From Verrucomicrobiota bacterium (GTDB lineage Bacteria > Verrucomicrobiota > Verrucomicrobiia > Opitutales > Seribacteraceae), in assembly GCA_014382645.1 (NCBI GenBank), contig JACNJI010000338.1:1-10880 (forward strand): a stretch of 10,880 bases of DNA. The letters run 5' to 3'. Positions 1 through 6,803 of this stretch are shown piece by piece. The first letter of the stretch is position 1, and every line of letters starts with the position of its first letter. A model generated the notes under the pieces. The model was not told the origin of the DNA, searched no databases, and saw nothing but the letters and a program-made list of their open reading frames with translations. A program made the position numbers and the translations under genes.

Positions 1-256
1 GTTGGTTGTATTCCCGAGGAGTGAGCAACTCTTGGTTCGGTGCCCACAACTGCGAGCGGATAAGCAAGGCTTGCATGCCTCCGAAGATCAGGGAGCAGAG
101 GGCGACCGAACCGTACAGGAGACCGATCTTCTTGTGGTCGATGGTGGTGAGCCAGTCGCGGATGCCCGTGACGTGTTGGTCAGGGCGACGGAAGACATCC
201 AGAAGAGTCTTCGTTTTCGTTTCCGGGGCAACGTACTTTACGGATTCGGTAGCCAT
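1..256 (-). CDS. ctaD: Cytochrome c oxidase subunit I, N-terminal part (cut by left edge)
   Basis: Catalytic subunit of a haem-copper oxidase, which reduces oxygen and pumps protons in the inner membrane. Only the first 85 residues are visible. They carry the family's N-terminal signature WLTTIDHKKIG (residues 35-45), a first membrane segment at about 45-66 with GGMQALLIRSQL (59-70), and LLTPREYNQ (77-85) at the edge. The haem and CuB histidines lie beyond the edge and cannot be checked. The ATG at 254-256 starts 36 bases after the ctaC stop, so it is the third gene of a ctaB-ctaC-ctaD run. No clear Shine-Dalgarno site precedes it. Assignment is firm from the N-terminal motif and from the COX2 and CtaB genes upstream. 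Confidence 0.93.
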   Translation of the reverse strand, partial: MATESVKYVAPETKTKTLLDVFRRPDQHVTGIRDWLTTIDHKKIGLLYGSVALCSLIFGGMQALLIRSQLWAPNQELLTPREYNQ

Positions 257-292
257 GGTGATCGCAGGTGCTGGAGGTTTTCTTTTATCGTT

Positions 293-1714
293 TTAGCTTT
301 GGCCGAGCAGGAAGGCAATTAGCTGATCCACCTTCTTCTCGTCCTTATGTAGATTACGGACAGGGTGAGCGTCATTTACGCCCTCTCCGTTCCACATCAA
401 GTTTCCGAATTTAATTTCGTTGGAATTCTTTAGCCACTTGGCGAGGCTTTCTTCATCGTTGCGCATCCAGCCTGCGGCAAGTGAGGTGCGTAACCCGAAG
501 AGGGTGAGGTTCGGGCCTTTTTCGCCAAGTCCCGTGCGGTTGACGGCGTGACACTGGCTACACTGACTGACCGGGAATAGTTGCTTACCGTGTTCGTAGT
601 CGGCGTCATGTCTTTTGCCCCATGAATCTTTAGCTATATCCGGTGCTTGACCTTTCTCTACGTCTCCCGTTGCCACCCATTCACGGAGCGCTCCTTCACC
701 CAGTTCGGGGTCAGCGATCAGAACGACGTCTCCGGTCGCGTATTCCTTTTCGGGATTATAGGGCTGAGGTTGTTTTGTCGGGTTTTGGGCATCCTGAAAC
801 CGTGCCACCCATTCGTCGAAGTCTGCATCAGTCTGTGCCATGGCCCGAAATTGCATGTAGGCGTGTGAATTGCCGCAGAACTCGGCGCATTGCCCGTAAA
901 ACAAACCGCCCACGGGGTCGAACTCGTCGGTGAACGAACGATCCTTGAACAAAGCTTCTCTCAGTGAACCGTCATGCACGGCGGGCATTGCTTCTGCGAT
1001 GGTTGCCGGAGTCTTGAGTCCCTCTTTGTCCGTTTGAAATAAAAGTTTTTCCTGATCGGCTACGAACCAGATGAAATTTTCTTGTCCCGGTATAAGGTCC
1101 ATTTTGCCCGCGAGTTTCGGAAGCCAAAAACTGTGGATTACGTCCTCTGTGCGAAGGTTGAGACGTACGGCCTTGCTAGCTGGAAAGACCAGTTCGTTGG
1201 CGGTTACTATACCGTATTCGGGATATTCGAAAACCCAGAAGAATCTCTTTCCCGTAACGTTGACGGTGATTGCGTCCTCGACCGTGGAGCGTTCCAGTTT
1301 GAGTTTCTTTAGCATTTCCGCGTCGTTCGGGTCGGGCACACGGTTAAAAAGAACTACGCCTTGAAGCGTTGGGATGGCAAGGATCAACAAGATTACCGAA
1401 GATACTAGAATTAAAGTAGTCTCAATCTTCGGGTTTCCATGGGTCTGCGGTGGGATTTCCTTGGCGTCTTCCTCGTCCTTTGCACGATATTTCCATAGCA
1501 CGAAGAGTAGGCACCCGCCAACGGCGCAAAAGAGGAAGATGGTGATCCAGATGGATAGCATGAACAGGTCATACATGTTTTGAGCCACGATGCCCTTTGG
1601 ATCCAAGGTGGATTGCTTGTGGTCGATGCGTGAACAACTGCCCAAGAAGCAAGGCAGAACCATGAGACCGAGCAATGCCGGAAGATTGAGAGCTAGACGC
1701 AAGATTCGTATCAT
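293..1714 (-). CDS. ctaC: Cytochrome c oxidase subunit II fused to cytochrome c (caa3 type), lipoprotein
   Basis: Receives electrons at a fused c-type haem, passes them to the dinuclear CuA centre and on to subunit I. The 473-residue protein starts with a signal peptide and lipobox LGSC (lipid-bearing Cys27 predicted), then two membrane segments (about 45-75 and 99-125). The CuA cupredoxin domain has His194 and the full cluster Cys276, Glu278, Cys280, His284, Met287. A C-terminal cytochrome c domain (about 370-473) has CSQCH at 385-389 as haem-attachment site and Met440 in GNLMW as probable axial ligand. Length exceeds ordinary COX2 because of the cytochrome domain and an extra segment at about 223-269, between the strand WFVADQE and GLFYGQC, absent from standard subunit II. 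The start lies 31 bases after ctaB; no clear Shine-Dalgarno site is seen. Confidence 0.96.
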   Translation of the reverse strand: MIRILRLALNLPALLGLMVLPCFLGSCSRIDHKQSTLDPKGIVAQNMYDLFMLSIWITIFLFCAVGGCLLFVLWKYRAKDEEDAKEIPPQTHGNPKIETTLILVSSVILLILAIPTLQGVVLFNRVPDPNDAEMLKKLKLERSTVEDAITVNVTGKRFFWVFEYPEYGIVTANELVFPASKAVRLNLRTEDVIHSFWLPKLAGKMDLIPGQENFIWFVADQEKLLFQTDKEGLKTPATIAEAMPAVHDGSLREALFKDRSFTDEFDPVGGLFYGQCAEFCGNSHAYMQFRAMAQTDADFDEWVARFQDAQNPTKQPQPYNPEKEYATGDVVLIADPELGEGALREWVATGDVEKGQAPDIAKDSWGKRHDADYEHGKQLFPVSQCSQCHAVNRTGLGEKGPNLTLFGLRTSLAAGWMRNDEESLAKWLKNSNEIKFGNLMWNGEGVNDAHPVRNLHKDEKKVDQLIAFLLGQS

Positions 1715-1745
1715 CGCTTGTTTTGGCTGTAAACGTTGCTAGGTC

Positions 1746-2684
1746 CTATAGGTAACGGTCGACCACCAAGGCCACAAACAGGATAGGTAAATAAATGATG
1801 GTTGCGTAGAACAGCTTGCGGGCCGCTAGATCGCGATTCTTGCTCCATAAGAATTTCGCCGATGCCCACAGAATGTAGACACTGAGAGGTGTGGCGCTCA
1901 AGAGATAGAACCATCCGGGTTGAGGTTGGCCCAAGGGAGCGAAGAAGGGTGCAAGCACTAAACCAGTGAGGAGTATCGCGTAAAGTAAGCTCTTGCGGGC
2001 GGAACTTTCGCCGCCGTCGCCGGCATGCGAAGGCATCACGAATCCACCTCGGCGATAATCTTCACGATATGTCCATGCTATGGCCATGAAGTGAGGGAGC
2101 TGCCAAGCAAACAGGATGCCGAAGAGTACCCAACCGAAAGTGGTGGGTTGACCAGCCGCCGCCACCCACCCGATGAGTGGTGGCAAGGCTCCGGCGATTG
2201 CCCCGATCTCGGTGGCGTAAACGGTCTTTTTCTTGAGCGGAGTGTAAATCAGAAGGTACGTCAGCAAAGTGCCCAATGTGAGTCCCGTCGCCCAAGCATT
2301 AGTTCCGAACCAGAGTATGAGCACGCCGATGGCGGATATGCCCAGTCCGAAGGCTAAGGCAGTTTCGGGTTCAATTAAACGGGAGGGGAGGGGGCGTCCT
2401 GCTGTCCGAGGCATTCGGGCATCCTCGAGGCGTTCCATCCATTGATTGAGAGCGGCAGCCCCTCCTGCCGCCAAGGAAGTTCCAAGCATCAATGACCAAA
2501 ATGTAAGGGCTTCCTTGTTGAGCGGGTAGTGGGCCAGGTAACCAAGTGCAGCCGTAAAGACTGTGAGCATACTCAGTCTGGGCTTTGTGAGTTCGAAAAG
2601 GGCCGAGCAGTTGAGTCGTGCCGTTCCCTCAAACGATGCAACATCAGCTTTCGCTGCATATTCCTTGGATCCGTTGAAATTCAT
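1746..2684 (-). CDS. ctaB: Protoheme IX farnesyltransferase (heme O synthase)
   Basis: Inner-membrane UbiA-family prenyltransferase that adds a farnesyl group to protohaem to make haem O, the precursor of haem A for the oxidase. It has 312 residues, about the usual length, and several membrane segments. The first polyprenyl-diphosphate motif is N80QWMERLED88 followed by MPRT and RPLP (91-100). The family block LKKKTVYATEIGAIAGALPPLIGW (about 150-173) and the second conserved region WQLPHFMAIAW plus YREDYRRGGFVM (194-217) are present. It is first in the minus-strand run ctaB-ctaC-ctaD. ACAGGA abuts the ATG, too close for a good ribosome-binding site. CtaA (haem A synthase) and subunit III are not in the window. 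Confidence 0.96.
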   Translation of the reverse strand: MNFNGSKEYAAKADVASFEGTARLNCSALFELTKPRLSMLTVFTAALGYLAHYPLNKEALTFWSLMLGTSLAAGGAAALNQWMERLEDARMPRTAGRPLPSRLIEPETALAFGLGISAIGVLILWFGTNAWATGLTLGTLLTYLLIYTPLKKKTVYATEIGAIAGALPPLIGWVAAAGQPTTFGWVLFGILFAWQLPHFMAIAWTYREDYRRGGFVMPSHAGDGGESSARKSLLYAILLTGLVLAPFFAPLGQPQPGWFYLLSATPLSVYILWASAKFLWSKNRDLAARKLFYATIIYLPILFVALVVDRYL

Positions 2685-3105
2685 TCCTGTAAAATTTACT
2701 TTAGGGTTATTTTAAAACATCATTTTTCTAGAATGTGGCAAGGTCATTGCGCGGGGTTCTGGTGTTGAAAGGATCTCTAATGACTCGATTCAGCTTAGCT
2801 CACATTCGAATTTTTTGCATCGTTGTGACGTGTGATGTGCGAAACATACGAGAATCTGGGCGAGTGCCGGAGCAACAATGAACGGCAAGCGTTTGGGCGA
2901 TCGGTAGCCAGACTGCATAAAAGGTGCCCCATGCCATGAGGGAGTTGGTACTCATGTATTTGATTTGGTTTCCTTTTTTCCCCACTTAAGGAATTCTAAT
3001 GTGATTTCGTTTTGGACAAACAGTATTACTAATGACATATTGATCTTTCGCAAGTCCATTACTATTGTCTTTTTTAACGACTTATTCATGTTTAACGACT
3101 TATTC
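2685..3105. other. Divergent intergenic region between ctaB and the SCO gene
   Basis: About 420 bases separate the two divergent oxidase-related transcription units, so both promoters should lie here. I see no convincing gene. The 61-codon minus-strand reading frame at 2800-2985 matches no family I recognise. The stretch at about 2840-2945 is visibly richer in G and C than its AT-rich flanks. A short perfect inverted repeat CATGAG/CTCATG (2935-2940 and 2951-2956) has a 10-base loop and no T-run, so it is not a terminator. No riboswitch consensus was recognised. Confidence 0.6.
3013..3041 (+). promoter_or_regulatory. Candidate promoter for the SCO operon
   Basis: TGGACA (3013-3018) and CATATT (3036-3041) are spaced by 17 bases and match the sigma-70 -35 and -10 hexamers at 5/6 and 4/6 positions. 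A second, weaker pair is TTGATC (3040-3045) and TATTGT (3063-3068), also 17 apart. Both lie in AT-rich DNA just upstream of the SCO start. Sigma-70 consensus may apply only loosely in this host, so this is tentative. Confidence 0.25.
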
Positions 3106-3108
3106 ATG
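3073..3108 (+). repeat. 18-bp perfect tandem duplication spanning candidate SCO starts
   Basis: The unit TTTAACGACTTATTCATG occurs twice in a row without mismatch (3073-3090 and 3091-3108). Each copy ends in an ATG in the same reading frame as the SCO gene, so the duplication yields two possible start codons 18 bases apart and, if translated, an extra FNDLFM. Confidence 0.95.
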
Positions 3109-4056
3109 TTTCCATTCTCAATATCTCGGCTTATTCCGTTTTGCTATAGCCTTTCCTTGCTTTTCTTTGCTGCGTGTGGGGATGAGGATAGAATAGCAAC
3201 CGTATCATCCGTTGGCTTTAACGAGATTCGTGCTGAAGTTTTGTCCATAGACCGAAATGCCAGTCGCATTACTGCTATTCCGCAAACGATTGGTCGCAAA
3301 GTGCTTGGTTTTCCCGAACTCGATCTCGGAAAATCCATTGAATTTCAAGTGGAGCCCGGTGATTTTGGTCACCTGTCTCCCGGCAAGGTGTTTCGGGCAA
3401 CGGTTGAGAAAGTCCCGGGATCTGATCCGGTTAACCGGACCTTGAGCTTATCGAGCATTTGGCCCGATGACCCTACTTGTCGCAATCGCTTTGACAATGT
3501 AAACCGTATGCTCAGGAGGGATACGTTGAGTCGCGGCGACGACCCCATACGCACCATCGGTGAATATCTTCCCCCGTTTGCTCTCTTCGATCAAGACGGT
3601 GACTTGCTCACGACCGACTTTTTCGATGGCAAGAGCACCGTCCTGAACTTTATTTTTACTCGTTGCTCGATGGCAGAGATGTGTCCTGCGGCCACCAATC
3701 GCATGAGACGATTGCAAAACCTCGTTTTCGCCAATAATCTTCCCGATGTACAGTTTCTCTCCATTACGCTCGATCCGGAATATGATGTTCCCGGCGTGCT
3801 CAAGACTTATGCCCTTGCCTACGGAGTCGATGAATCCAACTTTCGTTTTGCCACTGCGCCCAAGTCCGTGATCGACGATCTTGTCCGCCAGTTCGGTATT
3901 AGTCGCAAAAGGGATGATCCCACGACTCTCGACCACACCATGCGGACACTCGTCGTAAATAGTCGCCGACAAATCGTCTACCAGGTGCCGGGAAAAGGTT
4001 GGGCGGAGGATGACTTTTTGGCCCGACTGAAAGGGGGGTTGAGCAATGAAAAATAG
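3106..4056 (+). CDS. SCO1/SenC-type copper chaperone with N-terminal OB-like domain, lipoprotein
   Basis: Thioredoxin-fold protein expected to deliver or redox-prepare copper for the CuA site of COX2, which is encoded on the opposite strand nearby. From the ATG at 3106 it has 316 residues: a signal peptide ending in FAAC (Cys24, a slightly atypical lipobox), a beta-rich domain at about 36-118 resembling the copper-binding CusF-like domain found at the front of some SCO proteins, and the SCO domain at about 150-310. The copper site is Cys187, Cys193 and His277; the cysteines are separated by five residues (CSMAEMC), not the usual three. LDPEYDVPGVLKTY (222-235) is typical SCO. The front domain lacks the His/Met residues of true CusF. 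Starts at 3088 or 2965 are possible in frame; 3106 gives the cleanest signal peptide. No Shine-Dalgarno site is visible. Its end overlaps the next gene by 11 bases. Confidence 0.88.
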   Translation: MFPFSISRLIPFCYSLSLLFFAACGDEDRIATVSSVGFNEIRAEVLSIDRNASRITAIPQTIGRKVLGFPELDLGKSIEFQVEPGDFGHLSPGKVFRATVEKVPGSDPVNRTLSLSSIWPDDPTCRNRFDNVNRMLRRDTLSRGDDPIRTIGEYLPPFALFDQDGDLLTTDFFDGKSTVLNFIFTRCSMAEMCPAATNRMRRLQNLVFANNLPDVQFLSITLDPEYDVPGVLKTYALAYGVDESNFRFATAPKSVIDDLVRQFGISRKRDDPTTLDHTMRTLVVNSRRQIVYQVPGKGWAEDDFLARLKGGLSNEK

Positions 4057-4984
4057 CGCCACCGACTCGACCACGAAAACTTCCGCCAAGGTTACGGGCA
4101 TTCGCCTCGCGGTTTGTACACTCCCTTTCTTTGCCGCCTATTTGGCGATAAGGGCGATTCCGGTGGAACCCTGCGACTTTTTGCACGCCGAGACCTACAA
4201 CTCAGAGGGCGCCCTTGATTACTGCGGTCCCGGTGATTCCGGTTTCGTGGATCTTACTCGCCGATCTTGGCCCTTGAGCCTCAAATTGGAAGCCCTCGAT
4301 GACCTTCGTATTGGAGAACCATGCCGCTTCCGCGCCGACATTCATCAATTCGATGGGTCGCCCCTAGGTTTTGATGACGTCGCCTTGAGTCATACTAAAA
4401 AAATACACCTTCTTGCCATCGATCCCGCCCTTGGGGACTACATGCATCTGCATCCTGTTCCCGATCCACAATTTCCCGGTGTATGGACTTTTTCGCTCAC
4501 CCCTTCTTCCGCGGGTGCATATCGCGTGTTTTTCGATTTCATTCCAGTCAGAAGTCCTCGTCGCGTTCTTCTCTCCGCAGGTTTCGAAGTCGCGGGTCAA
4601 CCGGGTTCACTCGCCGGGGGCGAAAGTTTTAATGTCGAACGAGCGGGATATTCCTTTTCCTTAATTCCTGAGTCTTCCGGTCTTTCCGTGGGCAAGGATG
4701 AGTACCTTCGTTTCGAAGCACGTGATGCCAAGGGAAAGCCAGTAGCGTTGCAACCGGTCATGGGTGCTTTTGCTCATCTCGTCGCCTTCGATGACGAATG
4801 CCGAGGCTTCGCTCATCTCCATCCCAAGGAAAACTTGATCCCCGTCGAGGGGGAGGAAACGTATCGCGGACCCCTTACCTTTGGCTTTCGGCCTCCGAGC
4901 ACAGGTCACTTCCGGTTGTGGGCTCAAGTTCGGATCGACGAACAAGAGATTTTCGTGCCCTTTGACCTCCAGTCCGGAGTTTGA
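4046..4984 (+). CDS. Membrane-anchored periplasmic protein with two HLHP histidine domains
   Basis: Function not established. The 312-residue protein has a short basic tail, one membrane segment at about 19-36 and a large periplasmic part. That part holds two similar beta-sandwich-like units. Unit 1 has KKIHLLAIDP (His121), MHLHP (His134, His136) and closing strand GAYRVFFDFIP. Unit 2 has AFAHLVAFDD (His244), FAHLHP (His257, His259) and closing strand GHFRLWAQVRI. This pattern recalls YtkA/FixH-like domains in proteins annotated near copper and oxidase genes, and the clustered histidines suggest metal binding. The ATG lies inside the end of the SCO gene (11-base overlap) behind a GGGGGG run, which points to coupled translation. 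Position between SCO and DUF420 supports a role in copper handling for the oxidase; that is inference. Confidence 0.8.
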   Translation: MKNSATDSTTKTSAKVTGIRLAVCTLPFFAAYLAIRAIPVEPCDFLHAETYNSEGALDYCGPGDSGFVDLTRRSWPLSLKLEALDDLRIGEPCRFRADIHQFDGSPLGFDDVALSHTKKIHLLAIDPALGDYMHLHPVPDPQFPGVWTFSLTPSSAGAYRVFFDFIPVRSPRRVLLSAGFEVAGQPGSLAGGESFNVERAGYSFSLIPESSGLSVGKDEYLRFEARDAKGKPVALQPVMGAFAHLVAFDDECRGFAHLHPKENLIPVEGEETYRGPLTFGFRPPSTGHFRLWAQVRIDEQEIFVPFDLQSGV

Positions 4985-5014
4985 GAAAATACCACCTTTC
5001 GGTTGGCAGGCAAT

Positions 5015-5617
5015 ATGAGTGAAATTGAATCTTATCGTGGTCGTGATGCGAAGCAAGCATTAGCCAAGAAGTTAACCGTTGCAGTGTGGGTCATCTCCGC
5101 TGCCGTGCTTTTCTTGGTAGGGCTTATGCGTTTTGTTAAGTTTAATCTGCCCGAGGGTATGAGCTTGGACTTCCTTCCTCCTCTTCACGCACTTTTGAAT
5201 TCGGGGGCGGCTGTTGCTTTGTCGATGGCGATTTTTTCCATCAAAGGCGGGAAAGTGCAGAGTCATCTAAGATGGATTTACGTAGCGATGTCTTGTTCGC
5301 TGCTCTTTCTCCTTTGCTACCTGGCGTATCACTTCACCACTGCCGAGACGATTTACGGAGATCTTGACGGTGATGGCGCCTTGAATGATGCGGAGAGGGA
5401 AGAGGCAGGCGGCATGCGTTTGCTTTACCTCTGCATTTTGCTTTCACACATTGCCTTGGCGGCCATTAGCCTGCCTTTCATACTGCTTACCTTCGTCTCC
5501 GGGTTTACCAATCAGTTCGAGAGGCATCGAACAATGGCGAAGAAGGTCTTTCCCGTCTGGCTCTATGTGGCGATCACCGGACCGATCGTTTACCTGCTTT
5601 TAAAACCTTATTATTAA
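5015..5617 (+). CDS. DUF420 membrane protein (CtaM/YozB-like) with EF-hand loop
   Basis: DUF420 proteins include CtaM/YozB, linked to maturation of aa3/caa3 oxidases in Firmicutes. This 200-residue protein has five predicted membrane segments (about 21-38, 54-74, 86-105, 136-160, 178-196) and family-type histidines at 58 (PPLHALLN), 84, 106 (YHFTT), 145 (LLSHIALA) and 171. Between segments 3 and 4 it has DLDGDGALNDAE (116-127), a textbook 12-residue EF-hand calcium loop with Asp1, Asp3, Asp5, Gly6, Leu8 and Glu12. By the positive-inside rule this loop faces the periplasm. ATG 5015 is preferred over the in-frame TTG at 5003, since a weak AGG lies just before it. It begins 30 bases after the HLHP gene, in the same transcription unit. 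Confidence 0.87.
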   Translation: MSEIESYRGRDAKQALAKKLTVAVWVISAAVLFLVGLMRFVKFNLPEGMSLDFLPPLHALLNSGAAVALSMAIFSIKGGKVQSHLRWIYVAMSCSLLFLLCYLAYHFTTAETIYGDLDGDGALNDAEREEAGGMRLLYLCILLSHIALAAISLPFILLTFVSGFTNQFERHRTMAKKVFPVWLYVAITGPIVYLLLKPYY

Positions 5618-5633
5618 GCAAGGTCTTTTACGA

Positions 5634-6260
5634 ATGGATTCTTGCTTGGGGGCAGGAGCGGATGGTCAATGGCGTTGCCGGTGGGCTGCCGGCGCGGAGG
5701 ATTACGTTTTCTACCATGACCACGAATGGGGTTTTCCCGTGAATGATGACTTGCGGCTTTTCGAGAAAATTTGCTTGGAAGGCTTCCAAGCCGGACTCAG
5801 TTGGATAACCATTCTACGAAAACGAGAAAATTTTCGACGAGCATTTGAAAACTTTGACTTTGAAAAGGTCGCTCGATTTACCAAGCGCAATGTCGAGCAT
5901 CTTCTGTCGGATGCCGGAATCGTCCGACATCGCGGAAAGATAGAATCGACCATCAACAACAGTAAAAGAGCCTGTGAACTCGTGGATGAATACGGTTCTC
6001 TCGCCATCTATTTTTGGAGTTTCGAGCCTGAGCCGCATCTGGGTACCGTAACCAAGAAATCTCTTCCCGGTCAGACACCCGGCTCAAAGGCTCTCTGCAA
6101 AGACCTGAAGCGGCGCGGTTGGAGTTTTGTCGGGCCAACTACCGCCTATGCATTCATGCAAGCGATGGGACTCGTCAACGATCATCTCGATGGTTGTTTC
6201 GTTCAGGAAAAAGTCGCACTGGCGCGAAAGCGGTTTAGGTCACCCTGTCTCTCGAAATAG
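5634..6260 (+). CDS. tag: DNA-3-methyladenine glycosylase I
   Basis: Cytoplasmic base-excision repair enzyme that removes 3-methyladenine from alkylated DNA. The 208-residue protein follows E. coli Tag closely, with about 11 extra N-terminal residues. The zinc-binding quartet is intact: Cys15, His28 (in YHDHEWG), His184 and Cys188 (in NDHLDGC). ICLEGFQAGLSWITILRKRE (46-65) includes Glu49 and Trp57, corresponding to the base-recognition residues Glu38 and Trp46 of E. coli. DAGIVRHRGKI (93-103) and the GWSFVGPTTAYAFMQAMGLV block are also present. It starts 16 bases after the DUF420 gene, so it is probably the last gene of the SCO transcript, although its function is unrelated to respiration. 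It converges with folA. Confidence 0.96.
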   Translation: MDSCLGAGADGQWRCRWAAGAEDYVFYHDHEWGFPVNDDLRLFEKICLEGFQAGLSWITILRKRENFRRAFENFDFEKVARFTKRNVEHLLSDAGIVRHRGKIESTINNSKRACELVDEYGSLAIYFWSFEPEPHLGTVTKKSLPGQTPGSKALCKDLKRRGWSFVGPTTAYAFMQAMGLVNDHLDGCFVQEKVALARKRFRSPCLSK

Positions 6261-6290
6261 AAACCTCGGGCTTTCGCAGGGACTCGACTT

Positions 6291-6335
6291 GGGTTTAGGC
6301 TTTGTATCGAGCTAAACTTTGCCCTTTTATTCTGA
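6291..6335 (+). terminator. Weak candidate terminator between tag and folA
   Basis: GTTTAG (6293-6298) and CTAAAC (6312-6317) form a perfect 6-base stem around a 13-base loop, extendable outward by two G-T wobbles and followed by a T-rich stretch. The stem is AT-rich and therefore weak. It sits in the short gap between convergent genes, where a terminator is expected. Confidence 0.3.
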
Positions 6336-6803
6336 GGTTTTTCTGACCCACCTTTGAAGGACGAAATCTTTCGTTTCAGCCAAAATCTCATCAGGATCGA
6401 AAAGGTGTTCGTGCTCGGGGAAGAAAGCATCTCCGTCGGGCACCTTGCGGAGGACGGTGGTCAAGTATAGCTCCACGCATTTCTCGAGCAATTGCGCATA
6501 GAGTTCGCCACCGCCGATTACAAATACGTCTCCTGAAAGACCAATCGTTTCGAGCTCTTCGAGGGAACGGACGACCTCCATCCCTTCGACCGCTTCCATG
6601 GTGCGGCTCAACACCAAGTTTCGCCGATTCGGCAAGGCTCGCCCGAGCGAATCCCAAGTCTTGCGCCCCATTAATATGGTATGCCCCGAGGTGATTTTCT
6701 TGAACCATTTCAAGTCGTCGGGAAGTCGCCAAGGCAGGTCTCCGTCCTTCCCGATCACTCGATCCAGCGACGTCGCCGCGATAGCCTTTAGAGAAAAGCT
6801 CAT
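6327..6803 (-). CDS. folA: Dihydrofolate reductase
   Basis: NADPH-dependent reduction of dihydrofolate to tetrahydrofolate, the target of trimethoprim. The 158-residue protein has the usual bacterial length. Key features are VIGKDGDLPWRLPDDLKWFK (16-35) with catalytic Asp30 (E. coli Asp27), the ILMGRKTWDSLG motif (43-54), NLVLSR (62-67) and the NADPH-binding VIGGGELYAQL (95-105). The ATG at 6801-6803 overlaps the stop of the upstream methyltransferase gene in an ATGA arrangement, which decides the start; a longer in-frame reading to 6863 would overlap that gene by 64 bases. Third gene of thyA-methyltransferase-folA, where it recycles the dihydrofolate made by ThyA. Confidence 0.97.
   Translation of the reverse strand: MSFSLKAIAATSLDRVIGKDGDLPWRLPDDLKWFKKITSGHTILMGRKTWDSLGRALPNRRNLVLSRTMEAVEGMEVVRSLEELETIGLSGDVFVIGGGELYAQLLEKCVELYLTTVLRKVPDGDAFFPEHEHLFDPDEILAETKDFVLQRWVRKTSE

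Noticed and set aside
2..322. 106-codon plus-strand open frame at the left edge
   Set aside because: It lies antisense to the recognisable N-terminus of cytochrome c oxidase subunit I and to the ctaC end.
2840..2960. Possible cobalamin-type riboswitch or other structured leader
   Set aside because: Only fragmentary resemblance to the conserved boxes on either strand, and the downstream genes are not cobalamin-related.
2800..2985. 61-codon minus-strand open frame upstream of ctaB, considered as a small gene or a CtaA remnant
   Set aside because: It shares none of the CtaA/COX15 motifs, has unusual composition (paired Cys, scattered His/Arg) and no ribosome-binding site; treated as noncoding.
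2965..3105. Upstream extension of the SCO gene to ATG 2965
   Set aside because: The added 47 residues are AT-rich, irregular and precede a complete signal peptide beginning at 3106 (or 3088); they look like untranslated leader.
3448..4101. 217-codon minus-strand open frame opposite the SCO gene
   Set aside because: Antisense shadow of a clear SCO coding sequence; the translation matches no family.
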